Origin: Candidatus Rokubacteria bacterium 13_1_40CM_68_15 | GTDB lineage: Bacteria; Methylomirabilota; Methylomirabilia; Rokubacteriales; CSP1-6 | Reading direction: 5' to 3' | Length of the DNA stretch: 51,511 nt | Assembly: GCA_001917585.1 (NCBI GenBank) | Contig: MNEG01000038.1 | Coordinates: 1 to 51,511 of the forward strand | In this document: positions 16,536-24,540 of the stretch, piece after piece | Position numbering within the stretch: the stretch's first letter is position 1 | Layout of the letters: each line of letters starts with the position of its first letter | The notes under the pieces: model-generated | What the model saw: the letters and a program-made list of their open reading frames with translations, nothing else | The model's database searches: none | What the model was told of the DNA's origin: nothing | Position numbers and translations under genes: made by a program

Positions 16536-17465
16536 ATGAGCACGCGTGTTGGCGAGGTCGACGGGCGGCGCATCCTCTTCGGCAACACCGAGACGCCCCT
16601 CTGGCCCGAGGACGGCATCAGCAAGGGCGACCTCATCGACTATTACCTCGAGCTCGCCGATATCGTGCTGCCGTTCCTCGTGCATCGGCCGCTCAGCCTG
16701 CTCCGCTGCCCCGACGGCGTCAACGGCGAGTGCGTGTATCAGAAGACGGCACCCCCCGGCTTGCCGCAGTGGATCCCGACGCGGCGCGTGCGCAGCGACC
16801 AGGCCGCCCTCGGCTACACCGAGTACGTCATCGGCAGTGAGCGGGCGGCGCTCGCCTATCTCGTCAACCTCGGCTACACGTCGTTTCATCCCTGGGCCTG
16901 CATCGTCGACGCGGTCGATCGTCCCGATCTGATGCTGTTCGATCTCGATCCGACCGAAATCGCGTTCCGCGAGGTGCGCAACGCGGCGTTGCTCGTTCGC
17001 AGCCTGCTCGCCGGCTTCAAGATTCGCAGTTGGGTGAAGACGTCGGGCGGCGCCGGCGTTCACGTCCTGGTGCCGCTGGATCCCGTCTACTCGTTCGAGC
17101 AGACCCTCACGGCGGCGTCGACGATCACACGCATGGCGCGACAGCGCGAGCCGTCGCTGTTCACGTTCGACATGCGCCGCGCGCGGCGCCGCGGGAAGAT
17201 CCTGATCGACGTCCTGCGTAACCGGAGGGGCGCCACCCTGGTGAGCCCCTACGCCGTGCGCGAGTACCCGGGAGCGCCAGTGTCGGCACCGCTCGAATGG
17301 AGCGAGCTCGAGCGCAGCGTGTACCCGGAGGACTTCCACTTCCACAACGTCCGGGCACGGCTGCGCCAGCGGGGCGACCCGCTGCTCGGCTTCTTCGCCG
17401 AGCGTCAATCGCTGGCCCCGCTGCTGGAAGGCGGGCGCGCACGGCGCGCCCGGCCGATGGCCTGA
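16536..17465 (+). CDS. Stand-alone LigD-type polymerase/primase domain protein
   Basis: The 309-aa product spans the archaeo-eukaryotic primase-like polymerase domain of LigD: ETPLWPEDGISKGDLIDYY near the N-terminus, RCPDG at 58-62, the catalytic FDLDP motif (Asp136, Asp138), KTSGGAGVHVLVPL at about 168-181, and the SPYAVREYPGAPVSAPLEW block near 235. In LigD this domain adds ribo- or deoxyribonucleotides during Ku-dependent end joining. Here there is no ligase or 3'-phosphoesterase domain, and no ku or ligase gene in the window. Compared with the usual KTSGGKGLH, the lysine after GG is alanine. It lies next to the DnaE2 set, in a region of small membrane proteins. Confidence 0.88.
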   Translation: MSTRVGEVDGRRILFGNTETPLWPEDGISKGDLIDYYLELADIVLPFLVHRPLSLLRCPDGVNGECVYQKTAPPGLPQWIPTRRVRSDQAALGYTEYVIGSERAALAYLVNLGYTSFHPWACIVDAVDRPDLMLFDLDPTEIAFREVRNAALLVRSLLAGFKIRSWVKTSGGAGVHVLVPLDPVYSFEQTLTAASTITRMARQREPSLFTFDMRRARRRGKILIDVLRNRRGATLVSPYAVREYPGAPVSAPLEWSELERSVYPEDFHFHNVRARLRQRGDPLLGFFAERQSLAPLLEGGRARRARPMA

Positions 17466-17485
17466 GCGGGCCGAGGAGCTTTGCC

Positions 17486-17698
17486 ATGGAACATCAGATG
17501 GAGCGGACGATCGGCGTCGTGCGGGACCGCGCGCGTCAGCTCGCGCGCGGCGCCGACGAGCAGCTGATGGAGATGACGGGACGGCCGCTCACGGGATGGG
17601 CGGAAACTCTGCAGCGTGCCCTGCGCGATCATCCGCTGCCCGTGATCGTCGCGGCGCTCGGCGCCGGCTACGTCGTGGGCAAGCTCCTCCGCCGCTAG
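17486..17698 (+). CDS. Small membrane-anchored protein, DUF883-like
   Basis: A 70-aa protein with a charged amphipathic N-terminal helix (ERTIGVVRDRARQLARGADE) and one C-terminal hydrophobic helix (LPVIVAALGAGYVVGKLLRR), a layout seen in DUF883/ElaB-type proteins, which bind ribosomes at the inner membrane in stationary phase. The similarity here is of pattern only. A GAGGAGC site precedes the ATG at 17486. It closes the run of small genes from 15.8 kb; two hairpins follow. Confidence 0.6.
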   Translation: MEHQMERTIGVVRDRARQLARGADEQLMEMTGRPLTGWAETLQRALRDHPLPVIVAALGAGYVVGKLLRR

Positions 17699-17713
17699 AG
17701 GTACCGATCTAGA

Positions 17714-17742
17714 GGAGCGTCCCGGCTCCGCCGGGGCGCTCC
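17714..17742. terminator. Hairpin terminator after the 70-aa gene
   Basis: GGAGCGTCCCGG pairs with CCGGGGCGCTCC (12 bp including one T-G wobble, loop CTCCG), 15 nt after the stop at 17698. It probably ends the plus-strand transcript. Confidence 0.65.
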
Positions 17743-17754
17743 GAACGCGGGGGA

Positions 17755-17781
17755 CATGGGGGGCCGTCGCGGCCCCCCATG
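17755..17781. terminator. Hairpin terminator of the M48 protease operon
   Basis: A perfect 12-bp stem (CATGGGGGGCCG with CGGCCCCCCATG, loop TCG) ends 10 nt from the stop of the minus-strand M48 gene, so it most likely terminates that transcript. Confidence 0.7.
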
Positions 17782-17791
17782 GTTCATTGTC

Positions 17792-18526
17792 CTACTTCAT
17801 CTGGCGCAGGGCTTCGATCCGATCGCCGGTCGCGGGATGGGTCGCGAAGAAGCCGCCCTTGCTGTTGCCTTCGACCTGGGTCAGCCACGTCAACGCGTCG
17901 ATCATCTGCTCCTTCGGCCGGCCGATGCGCCGCAGCAGCTCGACGCCGTGCTTGTCGGCGGCGTACTCCTCGTTGCGACTGTACTTGTTCAGGATCAGCT
18001 GCCCGGCGATCGGGGTGAGCGCGCCGGTGCCCGGGAGGATCTGGTCGAGGATGACCATGCCGATGTTGAGTCCGGTGCCCAGCGCCTGAGCCTTGGCCAC
18101 GTGACCCAGGTCCTCGTGGGCCGTCTCGTGAGCGAGCACCGCCTGCAGCCGATCGTCATTGGCCTTCTCGAGCAAGCCGGTGGTGACGAGGAACTGCCCG
18201 TTGCCGGCATTGGCGGCGTTGATGTGCGGGTCGTCCATCAACCCGACCTTCACCTGGTTCGGCTGCAGCGGATGGTCCATCGCCTTGAGCAACGGGGTCC
18301 ACACGCGCTGGAGACGCTCGGCCTGCGCCGGATCGAGCGCCTTGGTGCTGGGACGCGGTGTGCTCGTATCGGTGCGGGGCGAGGGTGAAGGAGAGGGCGA
18401 GGACGTCGGTCCTGCGCACGCCGCCAGGAGGAGGGCTATCGATCCCAGCGCAGCAACGGAAGCCATGCGCAGCCGCCGGCCGTCCCCGCCTGAATGATGG
18501 ACGGCTCGGGCTGTTCGACAATTCAT
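17792..18526 (-). CDS. M48 family metalloprotease lipoprotein
   Basis: A 244-aa protein with a basic N-region, a hydrophobic core and a lipobox (LLLAAC, Cys37), a Ser/Pro/Thr linker, then an M48 peptidase domain. The zinc motif HETAH is at residues 133-137 and the third ligand lies in RNEEYAADKHG (Glu186 or Glu187). This matches the LoiP/YcaL or BepA-like group that degrades or matures outer-membrane proteins in the periplasm. The ATG at 18526 has a good GAGGAG site; a later ATG at 18466 would leave a shorter signal peptide. The start overlaps the stop of the preceding 61-aa gene (ATGA), so the two are coupled. Confidence 0.87.
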   Translation of the reverse strand: MNCRTARAVHHSGGDGRRLRMASVAALGSIALLLAACAGPTSSPSPSPSPRTDTSTPRPSTKALDPAQAERLQRVWTPLLKAMDHPLQPNQVKVGLMDDPHINAANAGNGQFLVTTGLLEKANDDRLQAVLAHETAHEDLGHVAKAQALGTGLNIGMVILDQILPGTGALTPIAGQLILNKYSRNEEYAADKHGVELLRRIGRPKEQMIDALTWLTQVEGNSKGGFFATHPATGDRIEALRQMK

Positions 18527-18708
18527 GCCGTGAGCTCCTCAGCGACGACGGCGTCCATCCGCCCGTCCTCCTCCGCGACGGAAGGTATCCCGTCGCCGCC
18601 GAAGTAGTCGATGTAGCGGTCGATGGTCCGTGGACGGTCGCTCTTGAAGAACGCCGCGACGGCCGGCGAAACCCGCCCTGAATCGTTCATTACACTCGGA
18701 TGTGCCAT
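18523..18708 (-). CDS. Small acidic protein upstream of the M48 protease, 61 aa
   Basis: The product starts MAHPSVMNDSGRVSPAVAAF, contains FFKSDRPRTIDRYIDYFGGD, and ends with an acidic tail. It has no signal peptide or membrane helix. An AGGGGAG site lies before the ATG at 18708, and its stop overlaps the ATG of the M48 gene, so expression of the two is probably linked. I recognise no family. It may be only a coupled leader, or a cytosolic partner. Confidence 0.55.
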   Translation of the reverse strand: MAHPSVMNDSGRVSPAVAAFFKSDRPRTIDRYIDYFGGDGIPSVAEEDGRMDAVVAEELTA

Positions 18709-19057
18709 TGGATCGCTCCCCTGACGGTCTTCGCTCGAAATCGATGAATTTCGGCATTTCGATTGTGCAGTGGGCATGCCAGGACGTCGGGACGGGACTT
18801 TCGGCTCCTGAAAGCTTGTCGAAGTGGGAACAGATGAAAAACTTTCTCCTAAACAGTGTAGATCCGTCACCAGTACGTCTCGCGGGTGTGTTCGGTCGTG
18901 CACGGGTCCGCCGCGACCTCGCGCCGTGAATTCCGAGGAACTGGCTCAAAAACGCGTCGTTGCGGCGAGCCGCAACCGCGGCCGCGCGCTGGCACGGTCG
19001 GTGCCTCCTCCAGACCTCGCAGGCCCCGGGCCGTTCCGGCCCCCGAAGGAGGCGGCC
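18709..19057. promoter_or_regulatory. 349-nt divergent intergenic region
   Basis: This gap separates the M48 operon (minus) from the TraR/DksA gene (plus) and has lower GC than its surroundings. It holds a short inverted repeat (CGAAAT and ATTTCG around a 6-nt loop near 18735-18752), A/T-rich patches near 18836-18860, and a GC-rich hairpin close to the TraR start. No coding frame looks convincing. Both promoters should lie here; I cannot place -35/-10 boxes with confidence. Confidence 0.4.
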
Positions 19058-19408
19058 ATGCGAAGCATCAAGCGGGAGTTGGAGCGCAAGCGCTCGGCGC
19101 TGACCGAGGCGATCCACTCGAGCATGGATTCGACGCGTGAGGCCGATCATTTTCGAGAGCTCGCCAAAGACCCGTATGGCAGCGCCTCGCTCACGCACGA
19201 CGAAGAGATCGCGGCGGCCGTGGTCGACCGTCGAGCCCGTGAATTACAACAGGTCAACTCCGCCCTCGAAGACATCGAGGCCGGACGCTACGGCGTGTGC
19301 CGGGATTGCGGCAGCGAGATCGCCGAGGCGCGGCTCCGTGTACTGCCCTTCGCCACGCGCTGCGTGGCATGCCAGGCTGAGCTGGAAACGATACGTCGCG
19401 CGGCATGA
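19058..19408 (+). CDS. TraR/DksA family zinc finger protein
   Basis: The 116-aa protein has an N-terminal coiled-coil-like region (RELERKRSALTEAI), the helix ARELQQVNSALEDIEAGRYG, and a four-cysteine zinc finger with Cys81, Cys84, Cys102 and Cys105 (CRDC ... CVAC). This is the DksA/TraR C4 finger, and the RYGVCRDCG block is diagnostic. DksA-type proteins enter the secondary channel of RNA polymerase and, with ppGpp, redirect transcription in stress. The usual DxxDxA tip acidic residues of DksA are not clear in the coiled coil, so it may be a DksA-like rather than a canonical DksA. A strong GAAGGAGG site precedes the ATG. Confidence 0.85.
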   Translation: MRSIKRELERKRSALTEAIHSSMDSTREADHFRELAKDPYGSASLTHDEEIAAAVVDRRARELQQVNSALEDIEAGRYGVCRDCGSEIAEARLRVLPFATRCVACQAELETIRRAA

Positions 19409-19430
19409 AGCGACGGGAGGAACGCATATT

Positions 19431-19748
19431 ATGAGGATGGGACGGCTGACGAAGACGGTGGTGGTCATGGTGGCAGTCCTCTCGGTGCTGAGCGGGTGTC
19501 GGAGCTTGACCGGCAAGTCCGCCGGTACGAACATCGACGACGCGAGCATCACCGCGGCGGTGAAGTCGAAGCTGGTTGCCGACAAGGCGTCCAACCTCAC
19601 GCGCGTGAACGTTGACACCAACAACGGCACTGTTTACCTTAACGGAACGGTCGACAGCCCCGACCAGCGGGCCCGTGCCGAGCAGATTGCTCGCGAGGCG
19701 AAGGGTGTCCGGAACGTCGTCAACAACCTGCAAGTCCAGAAGAACTAG
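19431..19748 (+). CDS. BON domain lipoprotein
   Basis: A 105-aa protein with a lipoprotein signal (VLSVLSGC, Cys23) followed by one BON domain (about residues 35-103): DDASITAAVKSKLVADK, VDTNNGTVYLNGTVDSPDQ, and the closing VRNVVNNLQV. BON domains bind membranes or phospholipid surfaces; OsmY, DolP and similar proteins protect the envelope in osmotic or membrane stress. It follows the DksA-like gene by 22 nt with its own GGGAGG site, so they are probably co-transcribed. The hairpin at 19778-19812 ends this unit. Confidence 0.9.
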   Translation: MRMGRLTKTVVVMVAVLSVLSGCRSLTGKSAGTNIDDASITAAVKSKLVADKASNLTRVNVDTNNGTVYLNGTVDSPDQRARAEQIAREAKGVRNVVNNLQVQKN

Positions 19749-19777
19749 CGAACGCGAAACACAGCGGGTACCCTGAC

Positions 19778-19812
19778 GGGGCGGGAGACGACTTCCCGTC
19801 GACTCCCGCCCC
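19778..19812. terminator. Hairpin terminator after the BON lipoprotein
   Basis: A perfect 10-bp inverted repeat (GGGGCGGGAG with CTCCCGCCCC) around a 15-nt loop, 29 nt after the stop at 19748 and 41 nt before the response regulator start. Confidence 0.75.
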
Positions 19813-19853
19813 AAACGTGTGGACTCTACGAGAAACCAGAGGCGAGTGCGACG

Positions 19854-21256
<1,403 letters not shown>

Positions 21257-21257
<1 letters not shown>

Positions 21258-21922
21258 TGGCGTCGCCGCCGCCAGAGGACGTACGCCGGCCTACCTTGCC
21301 GGCCGACCTCGAGCGCCTGCTGCACGACCTGCGTGGCCCGCTCAACTCCGCGGTGATGCATCTCGAAGTGGTCAAGCGTGCCGGCGTGGACGATCCCCTC
21401 GCCAAGCAAAGCCTGGAGACGATCGGCCAGGAGCTCGTGCGCCTGGCCCGCATGCTGCCAGCCGCGTTTTCCGTGGCGGCCCTGGACCGCAACGAGATGG
21501 TCGTGGTGGACTTGCGCTCGACCGTCGAGCAAGAGCTGCGTCGGCAGGGAGCGGCGAGCGTGAGGCTCCTCGGGAGTGAATGGCCGCGAGTCCGTGGGGA
21601 CGCGGAGTTGCTCACCGTCGCGGCGTCGCACCTCATCCGCAATGCGCTGGAGGCCACCGAGGCGGCCGGCCCGGGGCGCCCGACCCCGACCGTCACCGCG
21701 GAGTCGACCGACGGACGGGTCGCGCTCCTCGTCCGTGACTACGGCACCGGGATGCGAAACCCCCGCGTCGCCATTCGTCTGGCGGCGTCCCAGAAGCCGG
21801 GACGCACCGGTATTGGACTGGTCACGGTGGAGCGGATCGCCCGCCTGCACGGTGGCACGCTGGCGCTCTCGACACCGCCGGACGGCGGGATCGAAGCGCG
21901 GCTCACGCTGCCGGGCGCCTAG
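21257..21922 (+). CDS. Minimal cytosolic histidine kinase
   Basis: At 221 aa this is a bare kinase core: a dimerisation helix with the phosphoacceptor His23 in LLHDLRGPLNSAVMHLEVV, then a HATPase domain with an N box (HLIRNALEATE), a G1 box (RDYGTGM) and a G2 box (GRTGIGLVTVERIARLHGG). It has no membrane helix, PAS, GAF or other sensor domain, so any signal must come from a partner or through the short N-terminus. It is translationally coupled to the upstream NtrC-type regulator and is its probable cognate kinase. Its 3' end overlaps the converging site-2 protease gene by 20 nt. Confidence 0.87.
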
Positions 21923-22739
21923 TCGCCGGCGCCACTCCGTCGCGTCGGAGCACGTGCGGTATCGGCGCGCGAGTGAACGAGCGCAGTATCGGCGCCACCC
22001 GCCGCATGTGGTCGTGAACCGCGAAGCCGATCAGCGCGGCCCACACGGCGATGGCAACATCACCGGAGGCCGAAGCAAGGACCGCGACGCCGACCAGCGT
22101 CCAGCCGAGGAGCCGCCCGATATTGTCCGTGATCGCCGCCGCGACGTCGGGGCGGCCGAGGGCCATGGCGAGCGCCGCGCGAGACACGTGGCCGCCGTCC
22201 AGCGGCAACGCCGGGATTAGGTTCACGATCGTGATGCCGAGGTTGATCACGACGATACTGGCAGCCGCGGCCGCGGCGAGGGGATCGGCTTCGACCTCGA
22301 CGAGGACGACGTGGACGATGCCAGCCACGACCGCTGCGACCAGGTTCGCCAGTGGACCGGCCAGGGCCAGGCCGCAGGCCTGGCGCGGCGTATCCGGCTC
22401 GCGGTCGAACACCGTCACGCCCCCGAAGAGCGAGAGCGAGATGTGACGTGGCGTGAGGCCGATCCGCCGGCCCACGATCGCATGGCCCACCTCGTGGAGC
22501 AGCAGTGACATGATCAGCGCGCTGGCGACCACGAGCCCGGTGGCCCAGTACGCGACCATGCTGCGTCCCGGAGCGGCCGCCGGAAATACGGAGTCGGCGA
22601 ACGTCCACGCGCTGAGACCGATGGCGAGGAGACAGGAGATGTCCGGTCGCACCGCGATGGCCAGCGTGGCGACGCCTCCCGCGGCACGCAGCGGCCCGAT
22701 GCGGGGAACGGGGGCCCGTCGCACCGCTGACGACGCCAT
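21903..22739 (-). CDS. Site-2 protease, M50 family
   Basis: A 278-aa membrane protein with about six hydrophobic segments, the zinc motif HEVGH (His82, Glu83, His86) in LIMSLLLHEVGHAIVGRRIG, an LSLFGGV segment, and the second zinc ligand motif LPLDGGHV near residue 175. This is the second site-2 protease of the window, and unlike the one at 3742 it has no CBS tail. Such proteases cleave membrane-embedded substrates. It follows the sugar-nucleotidyltransferase-like gene by only 10 nt on the same strand, so the two form an operon. Its function and substrate are unknown. Confidence 0.87.
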   Translation of the reverse strand: MASSAVRRAPVPRIGPLRAAGGVATLAIAVRPDISCLLAIGLSAWTFADSVFPAAAPGRSMVAYWATGLVVASALIMSLLLHEVGHAIVGRRIGLTPRHISLSLFGGVTVFDREPDTPRQACGLALAGPLANLVAAVVAGIVHVVLVEVEADPLAAAAAASIVVINLGITIVNLIPALPLDGGHVSRAALAMALGRPDVAAAITDNIGRLLGWTLVGVAVLASASGDVAIAVWAALIGFAVHDHMRRVAPILRSFTRAPIPHVLRRDGVAPATRRPAA

Positions 22740-22749
22740 CGACCTTCGA

Positions 22750-23622
22750 TCAGGAGGCGAGAGCGTGCACGGCGGGCACGGAGTCTTCCGTGCTGATCCG
22801 CACGTCCGACACGGGCAGCACTGCGGCGTGTTGCGGACGCACGAACAGGGCGTGGGCGATGTCGGCGTACGGCATCTGCTCGTAGACCGCCTCGCACAGC
22901 AGCCGCTCCTCCGGCATGCCGAACGCGGCCTCCAGCGGTTCGAGTGTCTCGAGGACGTCGGGCAGGTAGCGGCGCCCGAGCTCGAGGAGCGCGCCGACCT
23001 TGGCGATCACGACGTGGGTGTTGACGAGCGCTTCGCCGGCGTAGAGGGCGACGGCCTCCCCGCGGGAGGGCCGCGCGACGAAGCGTCGCACCGCACGCAC
23101 CGCCAGCGTCTCGAGGCCTTCGACCAGATCGCCGGGATCGATCCATGTGCACGGAACCTCGAGACTGAGCGGGTGCGCACCGATCACCACCACGAGGTCG
23201 GGCCGCTGGGCGACGGCCTGTGCGGCGCGGCCCACATAGGCCATGAGCCGGGCCTCGCCGTCGACGAGCTGATCGCTGGGGATGACCACGACCGTGGCGT
23301 GGGGGTCCTCGTACGCAATTCGGAGCACGGGCAGGAAGAGCTCGGGCGCGCTGCCGCGATAGGCGGGTTGCACCATCCGGCGCACCCCGGGCCAATCCCT
23401 CAGCTCCGTGTCGTAGTATGCGCAGTGATCGCGGGCGAGAACGGCACAGAGCCGATCCGCGTCGATGAGACGCGCGGCCCGGTCGAGAGCCTGGCGGAAC
23501 AGGATGTGGCGCGCCGACGTGGGAATCCGCGACCGGCGCAGCCTTCGATTGTGAGGGCCGCGCACGGGGCGATGCTCGGCGCTACCAGCGAGGACGACGC
23601 CCCAAAGGTGGTCTGTCATCAT
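22750..23622 (-). CDS. Degenerate sugar nucleotidyltransferase-like protein
   Basis: The 290-aa protein aligns by eye with mannose-1-phosphate guanylyltransferase-type NTP transferases: HLWGVVLAGSAEHRP at the start, RRMVQPAYRGSAPELFLPVL (compare the usual QPxNRGTAP), VVVIPSDQLV (compare PSDH), and a C-terminal region with NTHVVIAKVGALLEL. However, the signature GGxGTRL-x-P-x-T reads GSAEHRPVRGPHN, the PKQF step is absent and PSDH is PSDQ. It is therefore probably inactive as a pyrophosphorylase, or has changed function. I start at ATG 23622, which gives MMTDHLWGVV; an ATG at 23682 would add 20 residues. It is first in an operon with a site-2 protease. Confidence 0.7.
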   Translation of the reverse strand: MMTDHLWGVVLAGSAEHRPVRGPHNRRLRRSRIPTSARHILFRQALDRAARLIDADRLCAVLARDHCAYYDTELRDWPGVRRMVQPAYRGSAPELFLPVLRIAYEDPHATVVVIPSDQLVDGEARLMAYVGRAAQAVAQRPDLVVVIGAHPLSLEVPCTWIDPGDLVEGLETLAVRAVRRFVARPSRGEAVALYAGEALVNTHVVIAKVGALLELGRRYLPDVLETLEPLEAAFGMPEERLLCEAVYEQMPYADIAHALFVRPQHAAVLPVSDVRISTEDSVPAVHALAS

Positions 23623-23738
23623 GGCGGTGACGCCAGGAGACTGCAGCGGTTGTGCCATGCACGGTGTTACGGAATTCTGCATATTTGAGCGAGCGGCGCG
23701 CTCCTCCGGGAGTGAAAAATCTTCAAAGCGCCGCTCGT

Positions 23739-23757
23739 GGGTGTAAGACTTACACCC
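23739..23757. promoter_or_regulatory. Perfect 19-bp palindrome, candidate operator
   Basis: GGGTGTAAGACTTACACCC is a perfect 9-bp inverted repeat around a single A. It lies 24 nt before the SDR start codon and is followed by an AT-rich GTTATATATAAGG stretch containing the ribosome binding site. The size and position fit a dimeric repressor or activator site (GntR, TetR or MarR type) between the divergent nucleotidyltransferase-like gene and the SDR-serA pair. Which regulator binds it cannot be told. Confidence 0.6.
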
Positions 23758-23781
23758 TTCGTTATATATAAGGAGGCGCCA

Positions 23782-24540
23782 GTGTTCGATCTGAAAGGCA
23801 AGGTTGCGGTCGTGACCGGAGGTAACGGCGGCATCGGTCTCGGGATGGCGCGCGGGCTTGCGGCCGCAGGGGCTCAGATCGTCGTCGCGGCGCGCAATCG
23901 CGAGAAGTCGCGCGTCGCCGTGGCCGAGATCGAGCGCCGAGGTGGGACGGCGATCGCCCTGGACGTCGACGTCACGAGCGAGGCGTCGGTCGAGTCGATG
24001 ACGAAGGCCACCGTCGACCGCCTGGGGCGCCTGGACATCCTCGTCAACAACGCGGGCACGAATATCCGGAAGCCGGCCCACGATCTGACGTTCGACGAGT
24101 GGCGCCATGTGCTGGACACGAACCTGAGCTCGGCGTTCCTGTGCTCGCGCGCCGCTTATCCGGCGATGAAGAGGGCCGGCGGCGGCAAGGTGATCAACAT
24201 CGGCTCGATGATGTCGATCTTCGGGGCTCCGTTCGCACCTGCCTACGGCGCGAGCAAAGGGGGAATTGTCCAGCTCACCAAGTCGCTGGCCACGACCTGG
24301 GCGCGTGACAACATCCAGGTCAACGCGGTGCTGCCGGGCTGGATCGACACCGAGCTGACGCAGAAGGCGCGGCTCGAGGTCTCCGGCCTCAACGAGATGG
24401 TTCTGCGCCGGACGCCGGCCGGTCGGTGGGGCGCCGGCGAAGACATGGCGGGGATCGCTGTCTTCCTGGCCAGCCCGGCGTCCGACTTCATCACCGGCGC
24501 CGCCATTCCCGTGGATGGTGGGTACTCTATCCAGGTCTAG
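23782..24540 (+). CDS. Short-chain dehydrogenase/reductase (KduD / gluconate 5-dehydrogenase-like)
   Basis: A 252-aa classical SDR. It has the NAD(P)-binding TGGNGGIGLGM loop at about residue 16, the NNAGTNIRKPA strand, catalytic Ser in INIGSMMSIFG, and the YGASKGG active-site Tyr-Lys pair; the end, TGAAIPVDGGYSIQV, is typical. The absence of an Arg/Lys after the first strand and an acidic residue pattern would favour NAD, but I cannot decide with confidence. The start is GTG 23782 with a strong AAGGAGG site. Its stop is directly followed by the ATG of a phosphoglycerate dehydrogenase-type gene, and an operator-like palindrome lies upstream. The likely substrates are sugar acids or other hydroxy compounds. 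Confidence 0.85.
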   Translation: MFDLKGKVAVVTGGNGGIGLGMARGLAAAGAQIVVAARNREKSRVAVAEIERRGGTAIALDVDVTSEASVESMTKATVDRLGRLDILVNNAGTNIRKPAHDLTFDEWRHVLDTNLSSAFLCSRAAYPAMKRAGGGKVINIGSMMSIFGAPFAPAYGASKGGIVQLTKSLATTWARDNIQVNAVLPGWIDTELTQKARLEVSGLNEMVLRRTPAGRWGAGEDMAGIAVFLASPASDFITGAAIPVDGGYSIQV

